64,000 nt of DNA from an uncultured Bacteroidota bacterium (GCA_903893815.1 CAITNS010000059.1:1-64000); one strand, 5' to 3'; positions 9,258-19,837 are shown, counted from the first letter of the stretch. The notes: generated by a model not told the origin, from the sequence alone. A program made the numbers and translations.

Positions 9258-10645
9258 TTTGTTGTTTCATTCAACATCTTCTCAATCGGTTCAATCAAAC
9301 TGTCTATATCTCCTGCTCCCAATGTCATCAATACTTGTGGTGGATGTGTTTTTAAAAATTCAAGCACGTTTTCTTTTTTTACTAAAAACTTTTCTTTGCT
9401 TTTCATTTTATCTAACAACATCTGCGAATTGATTCCTTCGATTGGTTTTTCTCTAGCAGGGTAGATTTCTAATAACACACATACATCCAACAAATCTAAG
9501 CTCTCTGCAAAACCATCGGCAAAATCACGTGTACGTGTAAACAAATGCGGTTGAAAAATACCCGTTACTTTTTTATCAGGATATAATTGTTTAGCGGCTG
9601 TAATGGCTGCTCTCAATTCTTCCGGATGATGGGCATAATCATCAATGTACACAATAGACTTTGATTTTATTCGGTAATCAAATCTTCGTTTCACTCCTTT
9701 AAAAGAACGTAAGGCTTTGTTTATCACATCGCCCTTAATACCTAATTGTTGCGCAACTGCTACTGCCGCGATTGAATTTTCTACATTATGTAAACCCGGT
9801 AGCCCAATGGCTACCTGACTTACAGGCTCTATGGGACTATTGATGTTGTAACAAAATTCGCCATCAATAATTTCAATAGAATTCGCAGAGTATTCAGTAT
9901 CTAAATTTAATGAGTAGACAAGTCTTTTATCCTTGAGTCTCAAATCGTTATCAACATTTTTTTTAACAATCAAAAAGCCCTCTTTTTGAACCTGAGAAGC
10001 AAATTGAGTATAGGTTTGATGCATGGTATTTAAGTCGCCATAAATGTCCAGATGGTCCGCGTCAACACTTGTTATGACTGTAATATAGGGATGAAGAGTC
10101 AAAAAAGAACGATCGTATTCATCTGCCTCAACAACTACGTAAGCGTCCTTATCGTTAGTATCGCCCAACAATAAATTGGTTTTATAATTTTGAGAAATGC
10201 CCCCTAAAAAGGCAAAACAATTAATGCCAGCTGTTTTTAAAATGTGAGTAGTAAGCGTTGTAGTAGTAGTTTTGCCATGAGTACCCGCAATGGCGATGGT
10301 GCGAAATTGTTTAGTGATTTCGCCTAATACCCAAGCACGCTTTTGTAAATTGTAACCTTCGTTTTGAAGATAAACAAACTCTGCATGATCTTTTGGAACA
10401 GCAGGCGTGTAAATCACTAAAATATCTTCTTTATGATAGAGTGAAAATAATTTTTTGACTAATGCTTTATCTTCATCAAAATGTAATTGAGCACCTTCGT
10501 CTTGTAATTTCCTCGTTAAATCTGTTTCAGTTTTATCGTAACCATAAACTGTTTTACCATAATGGTTAAAGTAGCGAACTAAAGCACTCATGCCAATGCC
10601 ACCAGCACCAATGAAATAATATAATTTGTAATCAAGTATGTTCAT
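9254..10645 (-). CDS. murC: UDP-N-acetylmuramate--L-alanine ligase MurC
   Basis: First cytoplasmic amino-acid ligase of peptidoglycan synthesis: adds L-Ala to UDP-MurNAc using ATP. It has an N-terminal Rossmann motif (FIGAGGIGMSALV, residues 11-23), the Mur-ligase P-loop AGTHGKTTTT at about 120-129, and the central VEADEYDRSF and DADHLDIYG motifs. The C-terminal domain carries the HP-rich signatures DDYAHHPEE and FQPHLFTRT, both typical for MurC. Length 463 is normal. The start MNILDYKLYYF directly precedes the Rossmann strand. It lies 6 bp after murG. Confidence 0.97.
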   Translation of the reverse strand: MNILDYKLYYFIGAGGIGMSALVRYFNHYGKTVYGYDKTETDLTRKLQDEGAQLHFDEDKALVKKLFSLYHKEDILVIYTPAVPKDHAEFVYLQNEGYNLQKRAWVLGEITKQFRTIAIAGTHGKTTTTTLTTHILKTAGINCFAFLGGISQNYKTNLLLGDTNDKDAYVVVEADEYDRSFLTLHPYITVITSVDADHLDIYGDLNTMHQTYTQFASQVQKEGFLIVKKNVDNDLRLKDKRLVYSLNLDTEYSANSIEIIDGEFCYNINSPIEPVSQVAIGLPGLHNVENSIAAVAVAQQLGIKGDVINKALRSFKGVKRRFDYRIKSKSIVYIDDYAHHPEELRAAITAAKQLYPDKKVTGIFQPHLFTRTRDFADGFAESLDLLDVCVLLEIYPAREKPIEGINSQMLLDKMKSKEKFLVKKENVLEFLKTHPPQVLMTLGAGDIDSLIEPIEKMLNETTK

Positions 10646-10651
10646 TTATGA

Positions 10652-11761
10652 CTAAAGGCTGTAGTGGGCTAATTTTAAAACTTCGTTGGCAATAATATTT
10701 GTAGAATTTGGCATAGCAAGTAATGCGCAATTTTTACTGATCACTTGTTGCAAGCTGCTATTGTTTACTAAAGCAATCGCTTCTTTTATTAAGTTGGCTT
10801 TAGCTTGATCGTCTCTCACTAAAATGGCTGCTTTTTTGTTCACTAACGACATCGCGTTTTTAGTTTGATGATCTTCTGCGGCAGTTAATAATGGAACTAA
10901 AATGCTTGGTTTTTGCACGATGCATAATTCGGAAATAGCGCCAGCACCAGCACGCGAAATAACCACGTCAGCAAAGGCATAAGCCAAATCCATGCGTGTA
11001 ATAAAATCAACCGCTCTAATGTTTTTGGATTCGAATGCAACGGTTTGTTGCTTGGCTATTTCAAAATAGGTTTTACCCGTTTGCCATATTAACTGAATAT
11101 TGCTATCAGCTAATTGTTGTAATCCCTCACTCATGGCTTCGTTAATGCCCTTAGCACCAAGGCTTCCACCAACCACTAAAATCGTTTTTCTATTTTTATC
11201 TAATTTAAAAAATTCAAAGGCTTCGTCGCGTTTAGCAGCTATGTTAGTAATATCTTGCCGAACAGGGTTACCCGTTAAAATAATTTTTTCTTTCGGGAAG
11301 AATTGTTCCATGCCTTCGTAGGCTACACAAATCTTACTTGCTTTCTTCGATAGTATTTTATTAGTAATTCCTGCGTAGGAATTTTGTTCTTGTAATAATG
11401 CTGGAATGCCTTTATTAGTAGCAGCTTTTAATAATGGCCCAGAAGCATAGCCGCCAGTTCCAACCACCACATCGGGTTTAAATTCGTTAACTATTTTGCG
11501 TGTCTTCAATAAAGACTGTATAATAAGGAATGGTAATTTTAAATTAGATAATTTGAATTTACGTTGCAGACCCGCAATAGGAACACCAATAATTTTGTAA
11601 CCAGCCGCAGGAACTTTTTCCATTTCCATTTTACCAAGAGCACCTACAAATAAAATCTCCGCATGAGGCACTAACTTTTTTATTTCGTTAGCAATTGCAA
11701 CTGCTGGAAAAATATGCCCTCCAGTGCCGCCGCCGCTTAATATAACTTTTAGTGGTTTCAT
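10652..11761 (-). CDS. murG: UDP-GlcNAc:lipid I GlcNAc transferase MurG
   Basis: Converts lipid I to lipid II at the inner face of the membrane. The 369 residues contain the GGGTGGH loop at 10-16 (membrane/diphosphate side), the second glycine-rich loop TGGYASGPLL, the C-terminal VVGGSLGAKGIN loop and the acceptor/UDP-GlcNAc motif ISRAGAGAISELC with VPLLTAAEDHQ, which together define the family. The start codon directly abuts the ftsW stop. Confidence 0.97.
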   Translation of the reverse strand: MKPLKVILSGGGTGGHIFPAVAIANEIKKLVPHAEILFVGALGKMEMEKVPAAGYKIIGVPIAGLQRKFKLSNLKLPFLIIQSLLKTRKIVNEFKPDVVVGTGGYASGPLLKAATNKGIPALLQEQNSYAGITNKILSKKASKICVAYEGMEQFFPKEKIILTGNPVRQDITNIAAKRDEAFEFFKLDKNRKTILVVGGSLGAKGINEAMSEGLQQLADSNIQLIWQTGKTYFEIAKQQTVAFESKNIRAVDFITRMDLAYAFADVVISRAGAGAISELCIVQKPSILVPLLTAAEDHQTKNAMSLVNKKAAILVRDDQAKANLIKEAIALVNNSSLQQVISKNCALLAMPNSTNIIANEVLKLAHYSL

Positions 11762-12916
11762 TTATTCAGTAATCACTTCTTGTTCTTTATTAGTAGTATC
11801 CTCGTTTGCTCTACTCACGCTTAAAATAATGCCGATAGCAATACAGGTAAACCAAATAGAGGTTCCTCCCATACTTACTAATGGTAATGGTTGACCTGTT
11901 ACTGGAAATAAATTCACAGCAACTGCCATATTAATTAATGCTTGAAATACCAAGCTAAAACTTAAACCAACGGCCATTAATCCGCCAAAGGTTTTTTCTG
12001 AATCACGTAATATTCTGATGCCTCGAAATAATAAAATCATGTATAAGAAGAGCATAGCAAAGCCTGTGAATAAACCATACTCTTCAATAATAATAGCATA
12101 AATAAAATCGTTATGTGCTTGTGGTAAAAAGGCACGTTGTGTGCTGTTACCAGGACCTTTCCCAATTATGCCACCAGTTGCAATGGCAATTTTTGCTTGT
12201 TCACTTTGGTAATTACTGCTTGCATCGCCTTTACTAAAGTTTTCAATACGAGCTTTCCATGTTGCCCCACGTTTTATTAAATCAGGAAATTGGTATATGA
12301 TAATGCCCAATAATAATGCAAAACCTATACAGCACCCTAATATATATAATATAAATTTTGCTTTTACTCTTCCTACAAACATTATGAATAGACAATTCAT
12401 GAATAATAAAGCTGCAGTAGAAAAATTGGCAGGTAAAATTAATGCACATATAATTCCGACTGGCACTAATAAGTATTTAATGACTGATTTAAAATCGTCT
12501 AATTGACCTTGGCGAATAGTAAGTGTGCGAGCTACAAAAATTAATAATATAATTTTGGCTAAATCTGATGATTGAAATGATAACCCTAACCCTGGAATTT
12601 CAATCCATCTGCTAGCTTCTCCTGCACTTACTCCTTTCATCAATGTAAATAACAATAATGGCACTACCACGAATACGCCTATTTGAGCAACCCTCGAAAA
12701 CAACGTATATTTTAATTTATGTATGAAGTACATGATTATGATTCCACAAATAATTAGAAAAGCATGTTTGATTAAAAACACTTCCGCGTTTCCTTGCTTA
12801 AATTTATTTGCCAACGTTACAACCGAACTGTATACTACCAAAATAGATAGTAGGCATAGTAAGAACACTATAGCCCAGATAACTCTATCTCCTTTTAAGT
12901 ATGCGAATTGTTTCAT
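11762..12916 (-). CDS. ftsW: Peptidoglycan glycosyltransferase FtsW (SEDS family)
   Basis: Polytopic membrane protein of 384 residues with about ten hydrophobic segments. SEDS hallmarks are visible: GVSAGEASRWIEIPGLGLSFQSSD in the large loop after the early helices, GKGPGNSTQRAFLPQAHNDFIYAII in the middle, and LPLVSMGGTS near the end. FtsW polymerises septal glycan together with the transpeptidase FtsI, encoded upstream in the same cluster. Translation starts at MKQFAYLKGDR, 75 bp after the stand-alone MurD C-domain gene; that gap holds a stem-loop. Confidence 0.95.
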   Translation of the reverse strand: MKQFAYLKGDRVIWAIVFLLCLLSILVVYSSVVTLANKFKQGNAEVFLIKHAFLIICGIIIMYFIHKLKYTLFSRVAQIGVFVVVPLLLFTLMKGVSAGEASRWIEIPGLGLSFQSSDLAKIILLIFVARTLTIRQGQLDDFKSVIKYLLVPVGIICALILPANFSTAALLFMNCLFIMFVGRVKAKFILYILGCCIGFALLLGIIIYQFPDLIKRGATWKARIENFSKGDASSNYQSEQAKIAIATGGIIGKGPGNSTQRAFLPQAHNDFIYAIIIEEYGLFTGFAMLFLYMILLFRGIRILRDSEKTFGGLMAVGLSFSLVFQALINMAVAVNLFPVTGQPLPLVSMGGTSIWFTCIAIGIILSVSRANEDTTNKEQEVITE

Positions 12917-12938
12917 TATTTACTAGGTGTTATTGATT

Positions 12939-12992
12939 AAAGATGAATGACAAATGATATAGGATTTCTTTAATCCTTAGTCATTTATCTTT
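12939..12992. repeat. Nested inverted repeat between the murD-like gene and ftsW
   Basis: Outer arms aaagatgaatga (12939-12950) and tcatttatcttt (12981-12992), inner hairpin aggatt-tcttt-aatcct (12961-12977). The same plan, an outer inverted repeat around an inner AGGA/TCCT hairpin, appears at 63507-63573. It could tune expression between the two genes; a role is inferred only. Confidence 0.55.
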
Positions 12993-13456
12993 TATCCTTT
13001 TAATACTAACTCTTTAAATTTGTTGCCTCTGTTTTTATAATTATCAAATGGGTCGAAACTTGGGCAAGCTGGCGAAAATAAAACCGCTTGGTTTTTAATC
13101 GCTTTTGCTTTCGAAATTCCAACAGCACTTTCTAAATTATCGGCTACAATAACCATCACGTGTTTATTAAATATGTTTTTTATTTCAGAGAAACGTCTGC
13201 CAAAATAAATCACCGTTTTAATATTATAGTAATTGATATTAGTGAACCAAGAGTAATCGGTTTTTAAATCATCTCCACCTAATATCAATACTATTTCTGC
13301 GTCCACAGAATTAATACTTTCCACAGCTAATCTTGCATTGGTTGCTTTTGAATCATTAATGAAGGTGACTTCATTAATGTTGGCAACAAATTCAAAACTA
13401 TGATCTGTTTCTCTATTAATAGAAAACGTTTTTTGACCTAGTGCAGCTTCCTTCAT
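12992..13456 (-). CDS. Stand-alone MurD C-terminal domain paralogue
   Basis: 154 residues that align along their length with the C-terminal domain of the adjacent MurD: EFVANINEVTFINDSKATN matches EFVASVNGIEFINDSKATN, LGGDD matches VGGQD, and FSPACPSFDPFDNYKNRG matches LSPACASFDLFQNYEDRG. The central ATP-binding domain and the N-terminal UDP domain are absent, so it cannot be a ligase by itself. The invariant His-Arg pair before EFV is His-Ser here, while the Asp of NDSKATN and the SPAC.SFD loop are kept. Codon content and position (ATG one base after the murD stop) suggest a tandem partial duplication maintained in the operon. It could bind MurD substrates or MurD itself; the function is unknown. 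Confidence 0.85.
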   Translation of the reverse strand: MKEAALGQKTFSINRETDHSFEFVANINEVTFINDSKATNARLAVESINSVDAEIVLILGGDDLKTDYSWFTNINYYNIKTVIYFGRRFSEIKNIFNKHVMVIVADNLESAVGISKAKAIKNQAVLFSPACPSFDPFDNYKNRGNKFKELVLKG

Positions 13457-13457
13457 T

Positions 13458-14858
13458 TTATAAACCTCTTACAGCTGCTTTAAATTGAACACCTCTATCT
13501 TCGTAGTTTTGAAATAAATCAAAACTAGCACACGCTGGAGATAATAAAACAGCATCTCCTTTAGTAGCTAATTTATATGACATTGCAACAGCTTCAGCAG
13601 CAGAACCAGCTTCCATAATATTTTCTACAGAACCTTTAAATGCTTTGATGATTTTTTTATTGTCCACACCTAGGCAAACAATCGCTTTTACTTTTTCTTT
13701 TACAAGGTCAACTAACTCTTCGTAGTTGTTTCCTTTGTCTTGTCCACCAACAATCCATACAGTTGGTTTTTGCATACTTTCTAAAGCATACCAAGCAGAG
13801 TTAACGTTAGTTGCTTTTGAATCGTTAATAAATTCGATACCATTAACAGAGGCAACAAATTCTAAACGGTGTTCAACGTTTACGAAGTCTTCTAAACTTT
13901 CGCGGATAATGTCTTTGCGTATATCTACGATACGAGCTGCCATTGAAGCAGCCATTGAGTTGTAAACGTTATGTTTACCTGCAAGAGCCAATTGTTCTAG
14001 GGTCATAATTAAGGGTTTAGGGTTATTATTATAATTAAGGGTTATTTCATTGTTTTGTAAGAAGGCGCCATTTCCTTCTATGGTTTTTTTGATACTGAAG
14101 GGAACTAATTCCGCCTCAATGTGCGTATGCTTCATAAATTCCTCCATCACAACATCATCAGCACAATACACAAAAGCATCATCTTTAGTTAAGTTTTGAG
14201 TAATGCGGAATTTGGATGCCACATAATTCTCAAACTTATATTCGTATCTATCTAAATGGTCAGGCGTAATGTTTAATAACACTGCTACGTCTGCTTTAAA
14301 ATTATACATGCCATCTAATTGAAAACTACTTAACTCTAACACGTAGTAATCAAAATTTTCGGTTGCTACTTGATAAGCAAAACTCTTTCCGATGTTACCA
14401 CCTAGGCCTACATTGTACCCTGCTTTTTTTAGGATATGATAGGCAAGTAGAGTAGTAGTCGTTTTTCCATTACTACCTGTAATACAAATCGTTTTTGCCT
14501 TGGTATGTCGGCCTGCAAATTCTATTTCAGAAATAACAGGAATGTTTTTTGCTTTTGCTTTTTGAACTAATTCAACTTTATCAGGAATACCAGGACTTTT
14601 AATAATCTCTGTGGCGTTTAAAATTAAGTTCTCTGTATGTGTTCCTTCTTCAAATGCAATACTATGATGAACTAATTCTAATTTATATTTTTCTTTAATT
14701 AAACTTTTGTCAGATACAAACACATCATAACCTTTAGCTTGAGCCAAAATAGCACTGCCAACACCACTTTCGCCAGAACCGAGAATAACCATGCGAGGTT
14801 TTTGATTAGATATGTTTGTATTTAAGTTCAATTTTTGTTTTAATTTATTTTTATTCAA
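13458..14858 (-). CDS. murD: UDP-N-acetylmuramoyl-L-alanine--D-glutamate ligase MurD
   Basis: Adds D-Glu to UDP-MurNAc-L-Ala in the cytoplasm. The 466 residues show an N-terminal Rossmann motif (MVILGSGESGVGSA), the ATP loop TGSNGKTTTT at about 127-136, the central LELSSFQLD and NITPDHLDRY motifs, and the C-terminal EHRLEF, NDSKATN and SPACASFD motifs. All invariant Mur-ligase residues I could check are present, unlike in the short paralogue just downstream. The first about 20 residues (Asn/Lys-rich) precede the Rossmann strand and may be optional. Confidence 0.97.
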   Translation of the reverse strand: MNKNKLKQKLNLNTNISNQKPRMVILGSGESGVGSAILAQAKGYDVFVSDKSLIKEKYKLELVHHSIAFEEGTHTENLILNATEIIKSPGIPDKVELVQKAKAKNIPVISEIEFAGRHTKAKTICITGSNGKTTTTLLAYHILKKAGYNVGLGGNIGKSFAYQVATENFDYYVLELSSFQLDGMYNFKADVAVLLNITPDHLDRYEYKFENYVASKFRITQNLTKDDAFVYCADDVVMEEFMKHTHIEAELVPFSIKKTIEGNGAFLQNNEITLNYNNNPKPLIMTLEQLALAGKHNVYNSMAASMAARIVDIRKDIIRESLEDFVNVEHRLEFVASVNGIEFINDSKATNVNSAWYALESMQKPTVWIVGGQDKGNNYEELVDLVKEKVKAIVCLGVDNKKIIKAFKGSVENIMEAGSAAEAVAMSYKLATKGDAVLLSPACASFDLFQNYEDRGVQFKAAVRGL

Positions 14859-14892
14859 TCTCCTTTTCCAAATAGGGGTATGGTAGGGGCTA

Positions 14893-16161
14893 TTATCTTA
14901 ATTTTAATGTGACAATGGTTAGTGCGGCAAGCATAATTCCAATAATGAAAAATCGCATTACAATTTTTGACTCATGAAACCCTGATTTTTGGTAATGATG
15001 ATGAAGAGGTGCCATCTTAAATAAGCGATTGGCTTTGGCAAATTCGAGGCCGTGTTTTTTGCGTTGATATTTAAAGTAAAACACCTGCATGATTACTGAT
15101 AGATTTTCAATTAAGAACACACCGCATAAAATGGGAATCAATAATTCTTTACGTATTGCAATAGCAAATACCGCAATAATTCCACCTAATGCTAAACTTC
15201 CAGTATCGCCCATAAAAACTTGAGCAGGGAAAGCGTTATACCATAAGAAACCAACGCATGCGCCAACAAAGGCTGCCATAAATACCACCAACTCACCAGT
15301 GTTAGGTATATACATGATATTTAAGTAATCCGCAAAAATAGTATTACCACTTACATAAGCTAAAATTCCTAAAGTGGTTCCAATGATGGCACTTGTTCCT
15401 GCGGCTAATCCATCAATGCCATCCGTAATATTTGCTCCGTTAGAAACTGCTGTTACAATTAAAATAACAATTGGAATAAAAATTAGCCATCCATATTTTA
15501 CAGCACTATCTCCCATAAACGATAAAACACTGACGTAATCAAATTCGTTATCTTTTACAAAAGGAATAGTTGTTTTAATACTCTTAATTGGTGTCGGTGC
15601 GTATTTTGGTAAAGTCAAATCTTTTTTACTGCTGATAGCATCATCAAATGAATAAGCACTCTGCTGATTAGCCGTCATTCGTTCTTTTACAACCACGTCA
15701 GGATGGAAATAAAATACAGCACCAACCAATAAACCAATACCAATTTGTCCAACAACTTTAAACTTACCTTTTAAACCTTCTTTGTTTTTCTTAAATACTT
15801 TAATGTAATCATCTAAGAAACCAATACTTCCTAACCAAACTGTTGAGATTAACATTAAGACGATATATACGTTGTGAATTTTTGCAAATAATAAAGTGGG
15901 AATAATAATAGCGGCCAAAATAATTAAACCACCCATTGTTGGGGTTCCCGCTTTTTCATTTTGTCCTTCTAAACCTAATTCACGGATAGTTTCACCAATT
16001 TGTTTTTTACGGATGTAATTAATGATACGTTTACCAAATATCATGGTAATCACTAACGACGATAATAAAGCCAACGCCGCTCTAAACGAGATGTATTGAA
16101 ACACCCCAGCTCCGGGAAAGTTAAAGTGTTGATCTAAATAGTGGAATAAGTAGTAAAACAT
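14893..16161 (-). CDS. mraY: Phospho-MurNAc-pentapeptide transferase MraY
   Basis: Integral membrane enzyme that transfers phospho-MurNAc-pentapeptide to undecaprenyl phosphate, giving lipid I. Motifs seen in order: [22 protein letters not shown] (catalytic Asp pair), [27 protein letters not shown] and the loop [21 protein letters not shown]. The 422 residues are longer than the E. coli enzyme because of an insertion of about 50 residues after [11 protein letters not shown], which is usual in Bacteroidota. It lies 7 bp after murE and 34 bp before murD. Confidence 0.97.
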   Translation of the reverse strand: MFYYLFHYLDQHFNFPGAGVFQYISFRAALALLSSLVITMIFGKRIINYIRKKQIGETIRELGLEGQNEKAGTPTMGGLIILAAIIIPTLLFAKIHNVYIVLMLISTVWLGSIGFLDDYIKVFKKNKEGLKGKFKVVGQIGIGLLVGAVFYFHPDVVVKERMTANQQSAYSFDDAISSKKDLTLPKYAPTPIKSIKTTIPFVKDNEFDYVSVLSFMGDSAVKYGWLIFIPIVILIVTAVSNGANITDGIDGLAAGTSAIIGTTLGILAYVSGNTIFADYLNIMYIPNTGELVVFMAAFVGACVGFLWYNAFPAQVFMGDTGSLALGGIIAVFAIAIRKELLIPILCGVFLIENLSVIMQVFYFKYQRKKHGLEFAKANRLFKMAPLHHHYQKSGFHESKIVMRFFIIGIMLAALTIVTLKLR

Positions 16162-16168
16162 TTTATCG

Positions 16169-17629
16169 TTAGTTATTAAATATTTCTTTTACAATTTCAA
16201 AATCATCAAATGGGTGCTTTATACCATTTATTTCTTGGTACTTCTCATGTCCTTTTCCTGCTATCAAAATAATGTCGCCTTCTTTTGCAAATGCAACGGC
16301 GGTTCTGATGGCTTCTTTTCTATCGCTAATACGTAATGTTTTTTTTGCATCAACTGGATTAATACCAGCTTGCATTTGGTTTAAAATATCTTCTGGATTT
16401 TCGCTGCGAGGATTATCGCTAGTTAAAATCACTTTATTACTATACTCGCAAGCTATTTGAGCCATAATTGGACGCTTTGCAGCATCTCTATCTCCACCAC
16501 AACCAGCTAGTGTAATCACTTGTTCGTTGCCAGTTCTAATATCTTTGATGGTTTCTAAAACATTTTTTAAGGCATCAGGTGTATGTGCATAATCAACTAT
16601 TGCTACAATGCCCGTTTTAGATTTGATATATTGAAAACGACCTTCTACTGAATTTAAATTACTAAGCGTTGTTAATACTTGTACTCTATCTTGTTTCAAT
16701 AATTGAGAAATAGCATATACTACCAAAACATTATAGGCATTAAATGAACCGATTAGTTTTACCCACACTTCTTGATTATCGATACTTAGTAGCAAACCAT
16801 TCAAATGATTTTCTACCACTCTGCTTTTAAAGTCAGCAATAGATTTTAAACCGTATGAATATTTTTTGGCTTTGGTATTTTGTAACATCACCATGCCGTT
16901 TCTATCGTCTTTATTAGTTAACGCAAAAGCATCGTCTTGTAAATTGTCAAAGAATAATTTTTTTGCTCGGATGTATTCTTCAAATGTTTTGTGATAGTCT
17001 AAATGATCGTGTGTAATATTTGAGAAAGCTGCTCCTGTAAATTTTAAACCTGTAATACGATGTTGTACAATAGCATGAGAACTCACTTCCATAAAGGCAT
17101 ACTGACAACCAGCTTCTACCATTTTTGATAATAGTTCATTTAAAGCTAATGCATCTGGAGTTGTATGTGTAGAAGGAATAACTGTTGTGTTAATTTTATT
17201 TTCTACAGTAGATAATAAACCAACGTTGCATCCTAAGCCCCTAAATAAATTAAATAATAACGTAACGGTGGTTGTTTTTCCGTTTGTTCCAGTAATACCA
17301 ACTAACTTTAATTTCTCAGAAGGATTGTCGTAAAAATTGCAAGCAATGTAACCCAAGGAAGCTGAAGAATCTAAAACCTTTACATAGGTTACATTTTCTT
17401 TTAGAGTTTCTGGTAAGTCTTCGCAAACAATAGCTAATGCTCCGCTTTCGATAGCTAATTCAATATAATGATGTCCATCAGAAGCTGTTCCTCTGGTAGC
17501 AATAAATAAGGAATCCTTTTTTACTCTACGAGAATCAAAAGTCACAGACGAAATTGCCACATTAGTAGAACCAATGATTTCCTCTAGTCGTGTTTTATAT
17601 AATATGTCGCTTAATAATTTCAATTTCAC
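16169..17629 (-). CDS. murE: UDP-MurNAc-tripeptide synthetase MurE (meso-DAP type)
   Basis: Adds the third amino acid of the stem peptide. It has FDSRRV near the start (uridine binding), the P-loop [12 protein letters not shown] at about 111-122, THDHLDYH in the central domain, and VEGRFQ and DYAHTPDAL in the C-domain. The DNPR motif at about 405-408 is the signature of enzymes that add meso-diaminopimelate rather than lysine, so this organism should have DAP-type peptidoglycan. 486 residues, normal length. One base separates it from the ftsI stop. Confidence 0.97.
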   Translation of the reverse strand: MKLKLLSDILYKTRLEEIIGSTNVAISSVTFDSRRVKKDSLFIATRGTASDGHHYIELAIESGALAIVCEDLPETLKENVTYVKVLDSSASLGYIACNFYDNPSEKLKLVGITGTNGKTTTVTLLFNLFRGLGCNVGLLSTVENKINTTVIPSTHTTPDALALNELLSKMVEAGCQYAFMEVSSHAIVQHRITGLKFTGAAFSNITHDHLDYHKTFEEYIRAKKLFFDNLQDDAFALTNKDDRNGMVMLQNTKAKKYSYGLKSIADFKSRVVENHLNGLLLSIDNQEVWVKLIGSFNAYNVLVVYAISQLLKQDRVQVLTTLSNLNSVEGRFQYIKSKTGIVAIVDYAHTPDALKNVLETIKDIRTGNEQVITLAGCGGDRDAAKRPIMAQIACEYSNKVILTSDNPRSENPEDILNQMQAGINPVDAKKTLRISDRKEAIRTAVAFAKEGDIILIAGKGHEKYQEINGIKHPFDDFEIVKEIFNN

Positions 17630-17630
17630 T

Positions 17631-19766
17631 TTAGCTAAGTATCAATGTTATTTTATCTCCTTTATTAAATTTTTGTCCTGCTTCAATTGATTGTTTTTTA
17701 ACAGAACCCATGCCGTATAGCTTTACATGAAAGCCAGAATTTTCTAGTAAAAACAAAGCATCTTTAGCAGATAAGCCATTCAGGTTAGGGACAATTCCTT
17801 TTTTTAATTGACTTTCTAAATTATTTGTTTGTAATGAAATATGTGTTGAATCTGCTTGGTTTCTTGATACATAACTGTTTTCAGTCGCATTTGATGTAGT
17901 AGGCAATTTCAAAGCTTTTGAAGCAATTACCATTTCATTATTTTGAGTTTTGATAGAGCCTGGCGCCTTCGTTAATAAATTTTGTTTGTTGTTTATTGGT
18001 TCTAAAAAGTCAACACTACTTGAGTAAACTTTTTCTGCAATTTCTTTAAATACAGGTCCTGCAACTAAACCGCCATAATAAATTCCATTACTTGGTGAGT
18101 TGATTATAACGATACAAGTGTATAAAGGTTTGTCTGCTGGGAAATATCCCACAAACGATGCTTGGTAATCACGATTACCTATTTCTCCATAACCTTTTTT
18201 ACCTGCTTTTGCAATTTGTGCTGTTCCTGTTTTACCTCCTACATTAAATGCAGTTATTTTTAATCCTTTTCCTGTTCCATTTTTCACAACACCTTCTAGC
18301 ATTTGTTTTGCTTTTTGAACGGTTGATTTTTTTACAATTTGTTCAGAAATGACTTCTGTTGTAAATGTTTTGACTATTTTTCCATTACGTTTAATTTCTT
18401 TTTCAAAACGGGGTTTTACCATTTTACCATCATTGGCAATTGTGTTATATAAAGTGAGAGTTTGTAATGGTGTAATTAAAGATTCATAACCGTAGCTCAT
18501 TTGTGCTAACGTTATTCCAGACCAGTCTTTACTTTTAGTTTCTTTAATTAATGGATTTGCTTCTCCAGGAATAGATAAACCTAACTTTTGATTTAAATGA
18601 AATGACTTTAGTTTATTAATATATTGTTGTGGATTTTTAGAATAGTACTTTACGATAGTTTTAGCAGCAGCAACGTTTGATGAAACTTCAAAGGCTCTTT
18701 GTAAAGTTAATATTGGAGTCTCAGGTGGATCATGATCTTTAATTGTTTTATTATAGTAAGTTACTTCACCATTACCAACGTTTATTTTTTCTTCTAAGCT
18801 AACATCAAACTCATCCATAACGGCTAAATAGGAAGCTAGTTTAAATGTTGAGCCTGGCTCTGTTGCGTAACCAATAGCATAATTTAAGCTTTCAGAATAG
18901 TTATATGAACTGGTGTCTTTACCGTTACGAGTTAAATTAGCTATAGCTTTTATCTCACCGGTTTTAACTTCCATTAATATTGCGCAACCATGCGATGCAT
19001 TGTTTTTTACTAATGTTTTTAAAAGTGCATTTTCAGCAACGTCTTGTATATTAATATCCAATGTGGTAAATAAATCACTTCCGTCTTTAGGCTCTACTTC
19101 ATTTTCATCATTAATAGGACGCCAAACACCACCTGCAATTTTTTGCATCAATCGTTGGCCGCTAATACCCATTAATAAAGTATCATAAGCACCTTCTAAT
19201 CCAACAGGTTTTACACCAGCTCTAGACATTCCAATGGTTCGAGCTGCTAACATTTTAAATGGACGCTCACGCTTGTTGGTTTGAAGGGTTACTAAACCAC
19301 CACGTTTTCCCTTTTTGAAAATCGGAAAGGTTTTTAGTGTTTGTAAATCTTTATATGGTACATTGCGTTTTAAAACCACATAACGGTCGCCGCTTTTGCG
19401 AGCTTTTCTTAATAGTTTTGTGTATTGTTTTGCGGTTTTATCTTTAAATAAATCAGCTAACATAAAACCTAAAGAATCAATTTTTTCTTCGAATAATTTT
19501 TTATCAATTGATGGTGCATTTATATCTACAGCAATTTCATAGTAGGGTAGAGAAGTCGCTAATAAATTTCCATTGATGTCGAAAATGTTTCCTCTTACCG
19601 CTTCAATTTCATGCACTTGGGTGTTGAAAGCCTCTGCTTTAGCTTTCCACATGGCACCTTCTTTAAATTGGATGATACACATTTTATAGAAAATAGCCAG
19701 AGAGAATACACATAGGAATATGTATACGAGGTAAGTTCTTGATAATATGTCTTTTTTGTTTTCCAA
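17631..19766 (-). CDS. ftsI: Division transpeptidase FtsI/PBP3 with PASTA domain
   Basis: Class B penicillin-binding protein that cross-links septal peptidoglycan. The 711 residues have one N-terminal membrane helix (about 12-30), a dimerisation/pedestal domain with RGNIFDINGNLLATS, then the transpeptidase domain with SxxK at 306-309 (GSTFK), SSN at 362-364 and KTG at 512-514. A PASTA domain occupies about 650-711 (VPNLNGLSAKDALFLLEN). A C-terminal PASTA domain is common in Bacteroidota FtsI homologues. It follows ftsL after 71 bp containing an inverted repeat. Confidence 0.96.
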   Translation of the reverse strand: MENKKDILSRTYLVYIFLCVFSLAIFYKMCIIQFKEGAMWKAKAEAFNTQVHEIEAVRGNIFDINGNLLATSLPYYEIAVDINAPSIDKKLFEEKIDSLGFMLADLFKDKTAKQYTKLLRKARKSGDRYVVLKRNVPYKDLQTLKTFPIFKKGKRGGLVTLQTNKRERPFKMLAARTIGMSRAGVKPVGLEGAYDTLLMGISGQRLMQKIAGGVWRPINDENEVEPKDGSDLFTTLDINIQDVAENALLKTLVKNNASHGCAILMEVKTGEIKAIANLTRNGKDTSSYNYSESLNYAIGYATEPGSTFKLASYLAVMDEFDVSLEEKINVGNGEVTYYNKTIKDHDPPETPILTLQRAFEVSSNVAAAKTIVKYYSKNPQQYINKLKSFHLNQKLGLSIPGEANPLIKETKSKDWSGITLAQMSYGYESLITPLQTLTLYNTIANDGKMVKPRFEKEIKRNGKIVKTFTTEVISEQIVKKSTVQKAKQMLEGVVKNGTGKGLKITAFNVGGKTGTAQIAKAGKKGYGEIGNRDYQASFVGYFPADKPLYTCIVIINSPSNGIYYGGLVAGPVFKEIAEKVYSSSVDFLEPINNKQNLLTKAPGSIKTQNNEMVIASKALKLPTTSNATENSYVSRNQADSTHISLQTNNLESQLKKGIVPNLNGLSAKDALFLLENSGFHVKLYGMGSVKKQSIEAGQKFNKGDKITLILS

Positions 19767-19786
19767 TTTGGTATCAGTTGTTTGTT

Positions 19787-19837
19787 GTTAGTTTTTGGTT
19801 GTTTGAATTCTAATTTCAAATAACTAAAAACCAGAAA
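19787..19837. repeat. Imperfect inverted repeat between ftsL and ftsI
   Basis: The arms are gtttttggttgtttgaa (from 19791) and ttcaaataactaaaaacc (from 19814). It resembles the other intergenic TTAGT/ACTAA stem-loops of this window and fills most of the 71-bp gap. Confidence 0.5.

Noticed and set aside
19595..19819. 74-residue minus-strand frame overlapping the start of ftsI
   Set aside because: It is an out-of-frame reading of ftsI codons with no features of its own.
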